NCBI GenBank assembly: GCA_021234155.1
Contig: JAJEKV010000071.1
Location: 2,181,138 to 2,245,137, forward strand
Reading direction: 5' to 3'
From: Isoetes taiwanensis
Taxonomy: Eukaryota > Streptophyta > Lycopodiopsida > Isoetales > Isoetaceae
Length of the DNA: 64,000 nucleotides
Program-made: the position numbers and the translations under genes
Shown here: positions 30,225 through 43,038 of the stretch, one piece after another
Numbering within the stretch: position 1 is the first letter of the stretch
Layout: each line of letters starts with the position of its first letter
Notes under the pieces: generated by a model
The model's input: the letters and a program-made list of their open reading frames with translations, nothing else
Told to the model about the DNA's origin: nothing
Databases searched by the model: none

Positions 30225-31040
30225 CACACCAAACCATGCACCACACCATGCCCTACACTCATCATATTCACCAGACCGAGCACCTTAGTGTTGTGTACAT
30301 TACCACACACCACACCACACCCCACCACACACCACACCCCACACCCCACACCACCACACCACACCATCCACCACATACCATACACCAAATGTGTGGTGGT
30401 AGCAAGGAGTGGTGGGACATTGTGCAGGGTGGTGGAGTGGTGGTGGTGTGTGGTGGTGGTGGGGTGTGGTGTTGGTGATGGTGGTGGGGGTGTGGTGGTG
30501 GGGTTTGGTGGTGGTGGCGGTGGTGGTGGAGTGTGTGGTGGTGGAGAAGTGATATGGTGGTGGAGTGTGGTGGTGGGAGATGGTGGGGTGTGGTGGGAGC
30601 TGGTGGGGTGTAGTGGTGGGAGATGGTGGGGTATGGTGTGGGACATGGTGAACTGTGGTGGAGTGTGGTGGTGGAAGATGGTGGGCTTCAAATGTGGTGA
30701 TAATGAGAATGTGGTGCATGTGGTGGTGGGAGATGGTGTGTTTGAAATGTGGTGATAAATGTGGTGGTGGCAAAGATATGCTAGTCTATGGTGGATGAAA
30801 TTTAGTGGGAGGATAGATGGTGGGGTGTTATGTGTTGTGGTGGTGGTGACAGATGTGGTGAAATGTGGTGGTGAGAGATTGTGTGGTGAAATGTAGTGGC
30901 TGTGACGAATGTGGTGGAGTGTGGTGGGGTGAGGGGGGAGAATAAATAAAATTGAATCCACATATTATACATTTAACATGCACACACCCACGTGACACCA
31001 TAAATATAATGCATCCCACACCACACCACACCACACATCA
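30225..31040. repeat. CCA/TGG-rich simple-repeat tract
   Basis: CCACAC(C) repeats at 30225-30375 switch to GGTGGTG(T) repeats from about 30395 to 30930, so the strand bias inverts within the tract. ACCACACC words return at 31015-31040. The His/Pro/Thr and Gly/Val/Trp open frames are artefacts. Confidence 0.85.
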
Positions 31041-31399
31041 TATCACATCACTTTGATCCTATTTCGTTTGCCATAAAGAATCTGCCTAGTCTGCTCTCAT
31101 AATATTTTTGAAATTCGTACACTCTGATAATAATTACATTCCTTTCCTAATAATATTAAAGGACCTACCCACTAAATCCTGTCCCTGCACTAGATTTTTG
31201 GCGCGCAAGCTTCCAAGTTTATTCCGGCAATGGCTAACAGGAGGTTCAGAGACAATTACGGCCTACCTAGAGTGAGTGAGGAGGCCCTTCGGTTTGGGCT
31301 CGTGATCAGTCTTTGAAGGTGGATATGCCTAAATCCACCTTCTTTACTCAATTCAAAGCCACCCTAAACCCATTCAATTGACTGGATGCTGGGCCTTCA
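31041..31399. other. Unannotated interval before a short ORF
   Basis: Mostly AT-rich. An ATG at 31230 opens MANRRFRDNYGLPRVSEEAL, which stops after about 28 codons; it may be a broken first part of the next ORF. Confidence 0.35.
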
Positions 31400-31708
31400 A
31401 TGGCTATTTTTGGGGTCGGATTGACGGGAAGAGAGCTTTCAGTTAAGGTTCATGACCTTATGTTACATGTTGCTGCAAAAACGGGTATAGCATGGGTTGT
31501 TCGGCACTTCGAGGCTCTGAGTCGGCAACAACGGGAATTATTGGCAGGGTTGCGTTCTTACCACGAGGGGATGCAGGAAGCACTGGCAAACCTGATCCTA
31601 TGCAATTCTGGGATGACTGCAGAAAGCTTAGATGCTTTAGTGCAGAAAACAGTAATTTTGGATGCACCAGAAGTGGAGCCAGTCATACCAGCATTTCATG
31701 CTGCTTAG
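31400..31708 (+). CDS. Short ORF of unknown function
   Basis: 102 residues, mixed composition, predicted largely helical (HFEALSRQQRELLAGLRSYH, LANLILCNSGMTAESLDALV). No motif is recognised. Upstream open pieces from 31230 in other frames suggest that it is the remnant of a longer protein. Codon use is ordinary and it lies outside the tandem repeats, so it is more gene-like than its neighbours, but there is no proof of expression. Tandem repeats begin 50 bases downstream. Confidence 0.3.
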   Translation: MAIFGVGLTGRELSVKVHDLMLHVAAKTGIAWVVRHFEALSRQQRELLAGLRSYHEGMQEALANLILCNSGMTAESLDALVQKTVILDAPEVEPVIPAFHAA

Positions 31709-31756
31709 GAAATGCATGTAAATTTAGTTCTCAAAACCAGTAGATAAATACAGAAG

Positions 31757-31962
31757 ATGAATGAATGCCCCATCTGGACGTTTCCACTAAAATAATGTCA
31801 CAATACAACATGCCCATCTGGGCATCTCCACTAAAATAATATCACAATACGGAATGAATGCCCCATCTGGGCGTCTCCACTAAAATAATGTCACAATACA
31901 ACATGCTGTAATGCCCCATCTGGGCGTCTCCACTAAAATAATATCACAATACAACATGTTGA
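31757..31962. repeat. Tandem repeat, about 55-bp unit, four copies
   Basis: Units contain GCCCCATCTGGGCGTCTCC, ACTAAAATAAT and TCACAATACAACATG. CCCATCTGGG is a near palindrome in each unit. Confidence 0.85.
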
Positions 31963-34086
31963 TTATACATCCATTAGTTTATTCCTTGCTCATGTGCTTT
32001 TCCTGTTTCGTCTTCAATTCTGTAAACTTGGTAATAGGACCTTCTTTAATTCTGAAAAATTCTGTGCTTGAACTCCCTCTGGCTATGCGAATCATTGAGA
32101 ACTATTTGCAGGGTTTTGGCTCTTGCATTTCCTTGTGCCACACCTCTGCCATATCGCTGCTCTAGTTTTCTTTTCTGCTGAAATAGTCTAATCCTGTACT
32201 GATACCAAATGATGTAATGAGAGCAATGCATTCCACAAAAGCCTAGCAACGGACCAAAACCCTGCTGAAAAGGAGCTGCTGTAGGAAATAACAAAAATAC
32301 TCTCCACGTCTTCACAAATGCCTTAGTTGATCAAAATTTCTTCTTGCAATGCCAGTATGATGTCCAAGCAAAATCTGGGTGTGCAGAACACTTTGAATCG
32401 ATATCTGTGCTATAAATATTTCTAGATTTACGTTTCTTTCATTCATGCTTCTCTGGGATTTGTGGTAAACCCCAACTAACATGTTTGCTTTTCGTTTTTA
32501 CAGGAACATATCAATATTCTGATGTTGGAAAGTTACATTTTTGGAGCAAATTCTACCACGATTTCTTCTATTCTGGCCACATCCAAATTGTTACTTCTCC
32601 ATGGCAAAGTGTATACATGTGCCCATCGTGTTTGAGAAGGCCATAGAATGTGCTATATTGCATGAGGCTTTTCTGAGCCACCTTGTTTTAGAGAAGTGAG
32701 ATTAAAGGTAACTGTGTATCTGTATATTCATCTCTAAGGACCAATACATATGTTTTTATACGTAAATTCATTCACAACACAATTTGCTTTTGACACATCA
32801 TTTAAGAGACGGAAATCAGACACCAATTTGGTAATTGTGAGTTTGCATTGTTACAAAGAGTGTAGCAGGATCATAATGCCCTTTGCCATGCAATTGGCTG
32901 GGATGGACTTCTTAAGGTGAGTCTTTATTTGTTAGTTGATGGTTGTCTTGGTATCCCATCACACATTTCTTGGAAACTAAAATCCTAGGCATTTATTTTG
33001 TGTTGTTATAGTTGACTCATGTCCTACTCGCGTCAAAAGCATCTACATGTTCAGAGGGTTTTGACGATTTCAATTCTTCTCATGTATCTTATGCAGGTAA
33101 ACTTTGTTCCATGAGTCTATGCTTTTGTGACTATATTATCCAGTAGTCTCCAATTGCTTACAATTCTAGCTTGCACATTTTTGAGTTATGTGATTATTTG
33201 TTGTATGCTTTCATTGCTGTTTTGTAGGCTCTCATTTCAGTAATAGCATAGCATGGATCTCTATAGATGTAGCACTAAATCTCTTTCCCTTATCATAGAG
33301 CTGATGCCAAGGACAGCAAGCAGAGGTGGATCATAAGAACCTTGGCAGTTACAATGAAATGAACATGAAGATGTTATTTGGGTCTAAGTAAAGTGCTTTA
33401 CTGTCAGAATACAACTTGATCCTTCGCCGGCAATGCATGTCAAGGTTTTTTACGAACCTAAACCTAGAAGGTGCAAAGCATCAAATTTATGACAGAGTAC
33501 TAAATATGTTCTCTCATGCAGTTCTTTGAAGGGGCTCAATTTACTTTTAACGAGGTAAAACCTCACTGCCCATAGTATTAGCAATATACCAACGCCTCTT
33601 ATCATTGTAAAATAAATGGTATTGAAGCAGAACGTCTTCTATATGCCAGTTCTAGGAGCATGTGCTTTATAGCCCATCCAGATGATGCACCTCATCCTCT
33701 ATGTAGGTATATTGCTTTCATATAGTGATGTACCTATTTGAGGCCTATTGCATGATTTTTAGCTTTGTTCTTCCTATACAGAGAGATATGGCTTTCAGAA
33801 GTTAATTCTCAGGAAATATTTAGAAGTTCCTATTAGGAGTTCCTATTTTCAATATATATATATAAGTCATATACAATTTGTGTTTGAAGCTAATATTTCT
33901 GCCCTGAAAAGAAGTGTGGCCACGACATGTGCCCTATAAAAGTAAAAAAATAAAAAACTAAATTCTCTTCGTGTGACGTCACCGTCTTCTCTGCTCTCTC
34001 TGAGATTGTTTCTGATTAGATTTTGGGATCGACTGCATCGAATTACAAGATTTATAAGAGGACTGATTCTGCTCTGGAGGTTTTGG
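31963..34086. other. Unannotated interval, intron-like
   Basis: AT-rich with several good splice-like borders (for example TTATGCAGGTAAAC near 33090) but no frame long enough to assign. It could hold scattered exons of a captured gene. Nothing recognised. Confidence 0.35.
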
Positions 34087-34177
34087 AATGATATGATATG
34101 ATATGAATTTATCAAGCCAATTAGGCCCTCAGGCCTCTATGGCAAACCATTACAAAAGTTTGAGTAAAATCTAAGCG

Positions 34178-36345
34178 CATTAATCCAAGGCGCTATTTAT
34201 ATCAAAGTTAAGCATTAAATTATACAGATCAATTATATCTGCTCTCTCCTTCCAAACATCTCGAATGTATGTGCTTAAAGTATGTGGTGATACTGCAAAA
34301 AGATCTCTTAAAGTGTTTACCTCTATACCATGTTTTTTCCTTATATGTTCATAGGAATATGTTCCATACCATCTACCTGTCTCAATGTGCAGATGGTGAG
34401 AAGAAAGTCTCAATTGAGAGATATACATCCGGTTCTTGCGGCTAATATGTGACATTTTTGTTCCTTGTAATCCTGTAGAGAATTAATCTCAGCTAGGTAG
34501 AATTGTTTCTTTGTATACCTGTATCCCCAATCTTCCATAGCTTGCTCAGTGCTCTTTCTGTCACAAAAGCTCTTATCTCTGAATATTTTTCCGAATCTGG
34601 CCAGGTATTCAAGCCAAGCCATTTTTCTGCCCATTTCAAGGCATCGGCATACCAGCCTTTATTTTTAAATTGCTGCAATGCCATATAGGGGAGCCTATCC
34701 TGCTCCATTGCCAAAACTCTGTTTATATAAGTGATCGTTCTAATCAAAGCTTCAACTTCTAGAGGTAATAGACCTGTCTCAGCAAGCAGCATGCAATATG
34801 GAGTCTGAGGCTTAACTCCAAGTTCAAGGAGCAAAAATCTTTTCTGGACCTGTTCTATTTTATTCCAACCTCTGAGAGAAAGCCCAGGGCCCCAAATTGG
34901 GCAACCATAAAGAACAACAGACCTTACATGAATAAGCCATCTGAATCACATGATTTTCCATTCCACATGTGTTGCAATGCAGATTTGACATCATCAACAG
35001 AAAATAATGACATCGACTCACCAGAGGAGACCATTAAGCCTTTATCTGAGTCGTGATCTTGGTATAGTTCTCTGATCAAGTCTAGGAGTCTATCTTTGGA
35101 GATGTCACCATTTGTGGTATGCTTCTTTGTCCGACTCCAAAACTTTTTTGGTTCCAATTCCATTTCATCCATGAGCATTTTATGGTGCATCCTCAGCCAA
35201 TCCCTCTTTTTGTGCTTCACCAGAACTTTACGGCAGCTTGAGTATCTCTTGCAGTCTTACAAGCAAGTTTAGCATCTAAACAGGCAGTATCAAACCATTT
35301 TCTGTCTTTATATTTTACACTTTTAGTACTGACTCCAAAAGTGTCTCTTGCTACTCTCATAATAATATCTTGCAATGTATGGCTTTTCTCTTCTATCAAG
35401 GCTGGCCATTCCACATCTGTTAACATCTGTGTTAAACTCTTTTCATATTGCGAAGCAAGCTTATAGCGGATTTTCAGCCTCAAAGGAGGATTCGGATCTT
35501 TAGTAACCTCCTGTACTTTTACGTCTAGAAGTATCATAAGCGGAGCATGGTCGGAGTCCGGGCTTTTGTCCAAGATCCTAAAATCTTTTAAGCATGACAT
35601 ATAGTCTGGATCTCCTAAAAGCAAATCCACTGAGCTTTTACCATTCGGCTGAAAGCAAGTAAAGCCTTTGGAATGTGGAAAGCTGGCTATGCCATTGCAG
35701 ATTACCATGTTAAAAGACTCGCATAAAGAAATAACATGCTCACCCATTTTGTTTTGCACATAATCCGTTGTTTGCCTTGGCCACGCTGCATGCCCATCTT
35801 GTTCCTGAAGTCAAAGAGCATTCATTTCCCCTGACAGCAGAGTTGCTTGTTTGTTGGAAAGCCGTGCATTGAAATCCCATGTCACATATACAAGCCCTTT
35901 GTGCCTATAAAGGGATATATCATTAGCAAGATTCTCCAACGGGTCATCAGGATTCAAGTCTGGGTGATTATATATGGATGCAAGAGGATCTAGCGGAGCA
36001 AAATATACCACAGCCACATAAATATCTTTATGATCAGAGTTTAAATGCAACCAGATAAACTGAGAGAAGACATCTTTCTTTATTATGGTAATTGAATTTT
36101 TCAGGCCTTTCCGTACAAAGCATGCTATACCACCCCAACCACGTTGGCTCTGACCACGCATATTCCAGACTGAATCAAGAAGATCAAATCCTGGGATTTC
36201 GATCGCCCTATTGAATTCATGTTCCCATGTTTCTGTGAAAGCCACTATATCATAATCATGAAAAAGAGTTAAACTGCTTAAAATTTTGTCTTCATTTAGT
36301 CCATGTATGTTCCAAACGAGAAGCCTGAGGACCTGAGATCCCTAT
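34178..36345 (-). pseudogene. LINE ORF2 relic (endonuclease plus C-terminus)
   Basis: It opens with LLVWNIHGLN, then MAFTETWE, the endonuclease body with GWGGIACFVRKG, WDFNARLS and SSVDLLLGDPDYM, and the catalytic SDHAPLMILL (about 35550), all typical of an exonuclease-endonuclease-phosphatase fold that nicks target DNA. After CDSDGL (about 34930) the reading jumps directly to SVVLYGCPIWGPGL and EQVQKRFLLLELGVKPQTPY, so the whole reverse-transcriptase domain is missing. The C-terminal part ends near 34178. Stops at about 35760 and 35220 and shifts at several points break it further. Compared with 47241-49120, the deletion removes about 300 codons. Confidence 0.85.
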
Positions 36346-36352
36346 GCCTTGT

Positions 36353-37055
36353 TTCGGATCAGCAGTTTATTGTTTACTATGTATACAATTTTGCCTTCAT
36401 CCCTTAATCGTTTCATCTCATTGAGCATTTGCTTTCTTTCATTTTGCTGTACAATTGTCAGATCATCATTCAACCAGATCTTTTGACCTTTCAAGTGGCT
36501 TCTGCTGAATTACTCTATTTCGTGCATCTACATCTGTGAATCTGATTAAGATCGGCCGTATTTTACCTTCATTCTTCTTACCAATGCAGCGACAATGTAA
36601 TACTCCTGGATTTGATAAAAACATGGTGTCCTTGAAGAAGACATCCACCACTTCAAATATTTTCTCTTCGTCCTTTTCTTCTATACCTGGTAATATCAGA
36701 TTCTTTGCTCTGGCTGTCCGCTCTTCATGTTCTGCAATTCTTTCTTGCTCCTATGCAAATAAGCTCTGTACATGCGCTTCAATATTGGAAGTGATCTTAG
36801 TCACCATTTGCTCCTGACTCATTTCTTCAGAACCTACATCCTCTTCGTTTTCCTCTTGATTCTCTTGGATATCTTCCACAATACCCTTTACTTCATGAAC
36901 ACCCTGTTTCAAACACTTCATTTCCTCTCTCCTGCCTGCATTTCCTCTCTCAGCAGTCTAATTTCTTCTCTGGCTGGCTGGAGCTCTGAGGTCAGGATTC
37001 GAAACACATCTTCCTCCTCCGGATCTCCTTTTTTTGCTGAAGATCGCTTACTCAT
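36353..37055 (-). pseudogene. LINE ORF1 relic
   Basis: It starts MSKRSSAKKGDPEEEDVF and runs through a Glu-rich coiled coil. A frameshift near 36945 and one stop near 36757 (before EQERIAEHEERTARAKN) interrupt it. The core reads NLILPGIEEKDEEKIFEVVD, FFKDTMF, KIRPILIRFTDVDARNRV, the RRM-like pattern of L1 ORF1, followed by DDLTIVQQNERKQMLNEMKR and GKIVYIVNNKLLI, which matches the C-terminal ORF1 domain. ORF2 starts within a few bases of its stop. Confidence 0.75.
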
Positions 37056-37130
37056 CTGTCCGATCTGTTTGTGTCTGTTCAGAGGTTGCTGTCAACGCAG
37101 ATGTCACTGTCTGTGCTCTCTATTTAGTTT

Positions 37131-37462
37131 TCACGATAGCGCCTAGGGTTCGCGCCTAGGTTTAGCGCTATCATAGTTGCATTGAATGTGAGATCTCCAG
37201 AGATTTAAGGAGTATAATTGCATTGAATGTATCTTGCCCCACTATTCTGACATCCGCCATAGCCAGACTTGTGCTTGCCCCTGCATACAAAACTCAACAG
37301 AGGCCTGTTACAAGGAACGAACTAAGAAAAATCCAATATAAAGCCCATTGCCTTACCACCATTTACTCCAATTTTGCACTGAATCCCTTAATGGGTGCCT
37401 CAATCGGACCAGATCGAGACAGAAGAACCAGTAAAGTAGAGCAAATTGAAAGCCCCGCACAA
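37131..37462. repeat. Palindrome at the LINE 5' side, then unannotated
   Basis: GATAGCGC (37135-37142) pairs with GCGCTATC (37165-37172), and CGCCTAGG occurs twice between them. 37173-37462 shows nothing recognisable. Confidence 0.5.
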
Positions 37463-38378
37463 TCTTATATTATAATGTTATACCGTAAGTGCGTAGTGCA
37501 TCGAGCCCTAATTTGAATGGCCGAGATCATCTGGATGCATTCGAAGGCCTAGATTTATTGCACGACTTACCAACACTGTGATTGGTCATGCGTCGATCTC
37601 TTAAGGGGAAAGGGTAAATGAAAAGGGGGAAAAGGAAAAGGGAAGTGGAAAGAGAGAATGTGAAGGGCAAAAAGGCATGGGGAAAAGGGAAAAGGGTGGG
37701 AAAAAGGGCATGGGAAAAGGGAAATAGAAAAGAAAAAAGAATGGAAAAGAGGCACGGGAAAAAGGAAATGAGAAAAATGGAAAAGGGGAAGAGACAAAGG
37801 GAACATGGAAAAGGGAAAGAGGGAAAGGGTGAGGAGATGGAAAAAGGGAAGGTAAAAAGGGCATGAAAAACGGAAGGGAGAAAAGAAAAATGGAGGGGAA
37901 AAGGCTACACAAAAAAAAGAGGAAAAGAGTGGGAAAAGGAGGAAAAGAGAAGGGAAAATAGGCGAGGAAAAGAGAAGGGAAAATAGGCATGGAAAAGGGC
38001 GAAAGAGAAAAAGGTTAAGAAAAAAGGGAAGACATGGAAAAAGGGTGGGGAAAAGAGAAGGCATAAAAAAAGAGAAAGGGGAAGGGAAAAGGGCAAAGAA
38101 AAAAGAGAAGAGGGAAAAGGTGGAGAAAGGAGCAAAAGAGAAGGGAAAAAGGTTATCGAGGACAGGGAAGGGGGAAGGAAAGGGATGGGAAAACAAGGAA
38201 ACATGTGAGAAAGACGAGAAAAAAAAAGGAAAAGAAAAAAAAAGTACAGAAAATAAGAAAAAATGAAATGCGAGATAGAGCAAGAGGGAAAGGGAAAGGG
38301 ATAGGGCTTTTCTCACTGCATCCCAAAGCATTTATAGGCTCTCAACTTATGCCCAGCAACGGTGGGCACCATTACTAG
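37463..38378 (+). mobile_element. Helitron, polypurine family, 916-bp deletion derivative
   Basis: It has complete ends: TCTTATATTATAATGTTATA after A, and hairpin GCCCAGC-AAC-GGTGGGC with CTAG at 38375-38378 before T. The first about 230 bases and the last about 650 match 25067-26878, with the middle missing. One stem mismatch is present. Confidence 0.9.
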
Positions 38379-39214
<836 letters not shown>

Positions 39215-39346
39215 CTGGGCCACATGCATTTTAGAGATTACAAGGAGAGACAATAACGAGATGGGAGAAGGGGAGAGATGGGTGAGAGTGGGTTTTCTTG
39301 ACTCTCACCTCCAGAGACAATTTCTCCCTAACAGGAGAGAGGGACA

Positions 39347-40532
39347 TCTTTATATTATAAAGTTATAGCATATGTCATGAATCAAACCCTAATTTGGACA
39401 GTTGAGATCATCTGATTGCATTCGAAGGTCGAAATTTATTGCACAACTTCCCACCACCATGATTGACCATGCTGTGATCTCTTAAGAGGGAAGGGAAAAA
39501 ATGACATTGTGAAAAGGAGAAGAGGGTATAGGGAAAGGGTAAGACAAGAAGCGGAGAAGGGAAGAAAAAAGGGCATAGAGAAAACTGGAAGAGGGAAGGA
39601 GGGAAAAGAGAAGGAGAAAAAATGAAAAGGGAAAGGGCGGGGAAAGGGGAAAAGGGAAGGTATGAAAAAAAAGAAAGGGAAAGAAATAAAGGAGGAGGAA
39701 TGGGATGGAAAAAAGACATGAAAATAAAAGAAAGGGAAAAAAGGCATTGGAAAAAAGAGAAAAAAAAAAGGTGGTAAAAAGGGGTGTGGGAAAAGGGAGA
39801 GAGAAAAAGAAAAGGAAAAAGGGGGGAGGGGGGAGGAGAGGGGGAAACGGGAGGGAAAAGGTGAAATAGAGAAGGGACTGAGAAAGAAGGAAAAGGGAAG
39901 GGAAAAAGGCCGTCGGAAAGGGAAAAGGGAAGGGCAAGGGCAAAGGGAAGCGAAGCGAAGGGGAGGGGAAGAGAGGGGAGGGGAAAAATGGAAAAGGGAA
40001 AAAATGTAAAGGAAAAGGGGAAGGGAAACGCGGAGGACAATAAAGAGAATGAGAGAAAAATAAGCGTAAAATGGGAAAATAGGAAGGGGAGGGAAAATAA
40101 AAGGAAAAGAAAAATAGAAAAAAGAAAAAGGGAAAAGCAGGGAATAGAAAAATACAAAAGAAAAAAAGGAAAAAAGGAAAAGCGATTGAGAAAGGGCAAA
40201 AAAAGAAAAAGGAAAGGGCAAATAAAAATAGTAGAAAAGGGAATGCGAAATTAGAAAAAAAAAACGATGAAAGGGAAAACAAGGAAGGGAAAAGGGAGAT
40301 GGTAGAAATGGAATAGTGGAAAAAGAAAAAAGATAATAGAAAATGGAAAAGGGGAAAGGGGAAAATAAAATAAAATAAAATAAAAAGCATGGAAGGCAAA
40401 AAGAAAAAGAAAAAAGGAAGGGAAAGTGGAAATATTATGTGATTTTAAGAATGTGAATTCATTAAACAATTTGCTCCAATGTATTATTTACAGTTCCTAG
40501 ATATGCCCAGCAACGCCGGGCTCCATTTCTAG
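39347..40532 (+). mobile_element. Helitron, polypurine family, divergent subtype, 1186 bp
   Basis: It starts TCTTTATATTATAAAGTTAT after A and ends with hairpin GCCCAGC-AAC-GCCGGGC, then CTAG at 40529-40532 before T. The 3' spacer reads TCCATTT rather than ACCATTA. The interior is purine-rich on the + strand. Its 3' end matches the decayed internal terminator of other copies. Confidence 0.88.
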
Positions 40533-40953
40533 TAACTAATACATTTGCTTATAGATTTGACCTCAAAATTTTCCTTCTGATCACTTTAATTATTGAACTT
40601 TGTCCTCAAAGATGTGCATTTATAATCTTTTGTGCTTTCCATTGTGCTGCTTGGTCGCAACATTTTCAGCACATCCTTAAGGCATACGTTTTAGAGGGCC
40701 TTTATAGCCAGCCACATGGGTGTTAATTTTGCATAAAGAATTATTCACCGTTGCCTTGTGAGCCAAACAATCATGTCATCCTAGAAGACCAAGCATAAAG
40801 GAGAAAAATCCGGGGTAAACATGTTGTTAATGCTAGATTTATGATGTCTTGCAGGTCTTCCCAGTCATGAGTATGAGAAAGGAAAGTTAATGCTTGCATT
40901 AGAACCCAAACATCATATTTGCTGCTTAATAAATTAAAAAAGATCCAAAGCAA
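40533..40953. other. Unannotated interval between Helitrons
   Basis: AT-rich, with frames broken in all directions; nothing recognised. Confidence 0.4.
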
Positions 40954-41020
40954 TCTTATATTATAATGTTTTACTGTAAGTGTTGGACCACGCCCTAATT
41001 TAGATGGTTCAGATTATCAG

Positions 41021-41786
41021 TTCTAGAACTACTAAGTGTAGGTATAGACAAGGATGCTGAATGCTTCTCGGCATCTCCTTATAACCAAAACTGATACATT
41101 GAAAGCAAGTTAGTGAAAGCATTATGGTCGGGATTAAAAAACCTCGCCCTTTCGGGTTTTCGAGGAAAAACCCTGACAATAATGAGATCACTAACGTATG
41201 CTACCATATAAATAGCATCTATACCCTCATGCTGACGAGCCTTGTTGGGTGTAATTACAATACAACAAAGAAATTGCACCATATGAACTCATATTCGAAT
41301 ATATCGATCTTCATTTTGTGCACGGAATCCCATATATCTCTGTGTAAAATGCCAAAAGTACGCTCCTTACTGCTCACCTGCACACACAAAAAAGTAACCA
41401 AAAGACACTAGGGCTCATCCAGGCATGAGGGTCTCCAACCAGGCACGAGGGCCTCCATCCAGGCACGAGGGCCTCTACCAGACACAGAGTCCTCCAACAG
41501 GCACGAGGGCCTCAACCAGGTATGAAAACCTCCACTAGGCACAAGACCTCCGACAAAGTTGGCTACACAAATAAAGTTCACAAATGGAAAGACAAGGGTG
41601 GGGGGGTGGGGACCAACACCAAGAAGAGAAAGGAAGATGCACGAAAGCTGATGGGGAAAAGATGGACGAGAAAGAAATTAAATAGGGAGAGGGAAGGAAA
41701 AGACAAAAATAACTAAACTGCTAACTAACTCCGTAGTTCTAGAACTTTGTTTTCCTTCTATTCGTTGAAACGAAGGAAAATGCCAT
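41021..41786 (+). mobile_element. Helentron/Helitron2-like element, copy 1 (766 bp)
   Basis: The left end TTCTAGAACTAC is matched by its exact complement GTAGTTCTAGAA at 41733-41744, 42 bases before the right end, followed by a hairpin (GTTTTCCTTC 41749-41758 with GAAGGAAAA 41772-41780) and the end GCCAT. Asymmetric inverted repeats, a terminal hairpin and tandem arrangement are the described hallmarks of Helentrons (Helitron2). No Rep/helicase is present. Confidence 0.7.
41408..41530. repeat. Minisatellite inside copy 1, about 25-bp unit
   Basis: AGGCACGAGGGCCTCCA-like units, about five, with substitutions and small indels. Internal minisatellites are common in non-autonomous Helentron-derived elements. 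Confidence 0.75.
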
Positions 41787-43038
41787 TTCTAGAACTACTA
41801 CGTGTAGGTATAGACAAGGATGCTGAAAAAGAGGCAGAGAGAAGCAAAGAACCAGTTAAGAAACGCAAAGAAAAATTGTATGTTGAATATTGTAAAAAGA
41901 CCTATCTTAGGTCACTCCTAAACCCAAAAACTGAAGGCAAGTATTAGTACAAGGAAAAAACAAAGATGTGTTTGAAACGGAAGGGAAGGGATTTATGGTT
42001 GAGGTTAAGGTCAAGATAGGGATTAACTTTATTATCTGGATATTAGGAACCTTATATAGAGCATTTGAGCTAATAACCGCGTATTGCTAGCAATATACCA
42101 ACGACACAAAACTATAATGGCCTTGCCCGTTTAACAGGACCTAAACAAATCAATGTTGCAAATAACCCAGCGGAAAATGAACTCATTTTACTGTAATACA
42201 AATTATGGAAGAAACGCTACCCCTATGCTCTATTGAAGCATGCATTCTTATCCTGGTGCTAAAATAAGAAAAAGATAAAGGCAGTTATGCAACCGGATCG
42301 AAACAAAAAATAGGTAAAACTTTTGGCTGTGTGTTACGATGGCGGTTACCTAGCTAAAATCTGACTACAGGGAGAAGAACCAGGGGAAGATCCAGCTACT
42401 GTTCGTCCTCCGCCATGCTATCACAGCTTCAGCCGGTTGCAATCTTGGCTACCGTTCGGCACTCTACTCCATGCTACATATCTGATTCGGCTTCAGAACA
42501 GGGCTTTAGTTAAGATAGGGATCACAATAAAACCCGACACATACAGGTAAAGCGGTTCTGTTACTGAAAATCAAAGCTACTAAATAAACACAGGTCTTGA
42601 ACTCGATTGGCCTCTTCATGCATTCAAAGGTAACTTAGCCACAGACAAGTATTTGTCACTGGTATGAATTAACCAGATAAGCAGTTTATGCAGCCTGTTA
42701 GACAGCTAGAAACACAAGCCAACAGAAACGATTGCCTTGAGAAAATTTAGAGGAACAAAACCTATGAAACTCCTAGAAACACAAGCCAACAGAAAAGATT
42801 ACTTTGAGAAAATTTAGATAAACAAAACATTCCTGTACGCTTTCTATGAAACTCTGCTTCTTCCAAACCAAAGGCAACCTTAATAACCCAGAATGTATTA
42901 AATAAACCAGAGTCTTTAAACATCTCTCAAGCATACTTGGCCTTCTGACCGAACTTACCACAGATGCAACAGAGCAAACTTACCACAGATGACATAGCAA
43001 ATAAGAGCCAAAACCATCAGAAGGGTAAAACCCTCATT

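Larger units (their letters stand above)
34087..37130 (-). mobile_element. L1-like LINE with internal deletion of the reverse transcriptase
   Basis: On the minus strand the order is ORF1 (37055-36353), endonuclease part of ORF2, a deletion, ORF2 C-terminus and a 3' tail made of ATATC pentanucleotides (34087-34105). The 5' end is uncertain and set near the upstream palindrome. It is related at the C-terminus to the LINE at 47190-49258. Confidence 0.8.

Noticed and set aside
30113-30961. His/Pro/Thr-rich 282-codon ORF.
   Set aside because: Lies in the CCA/TGG simple-repeat tract; three frames are open at once.
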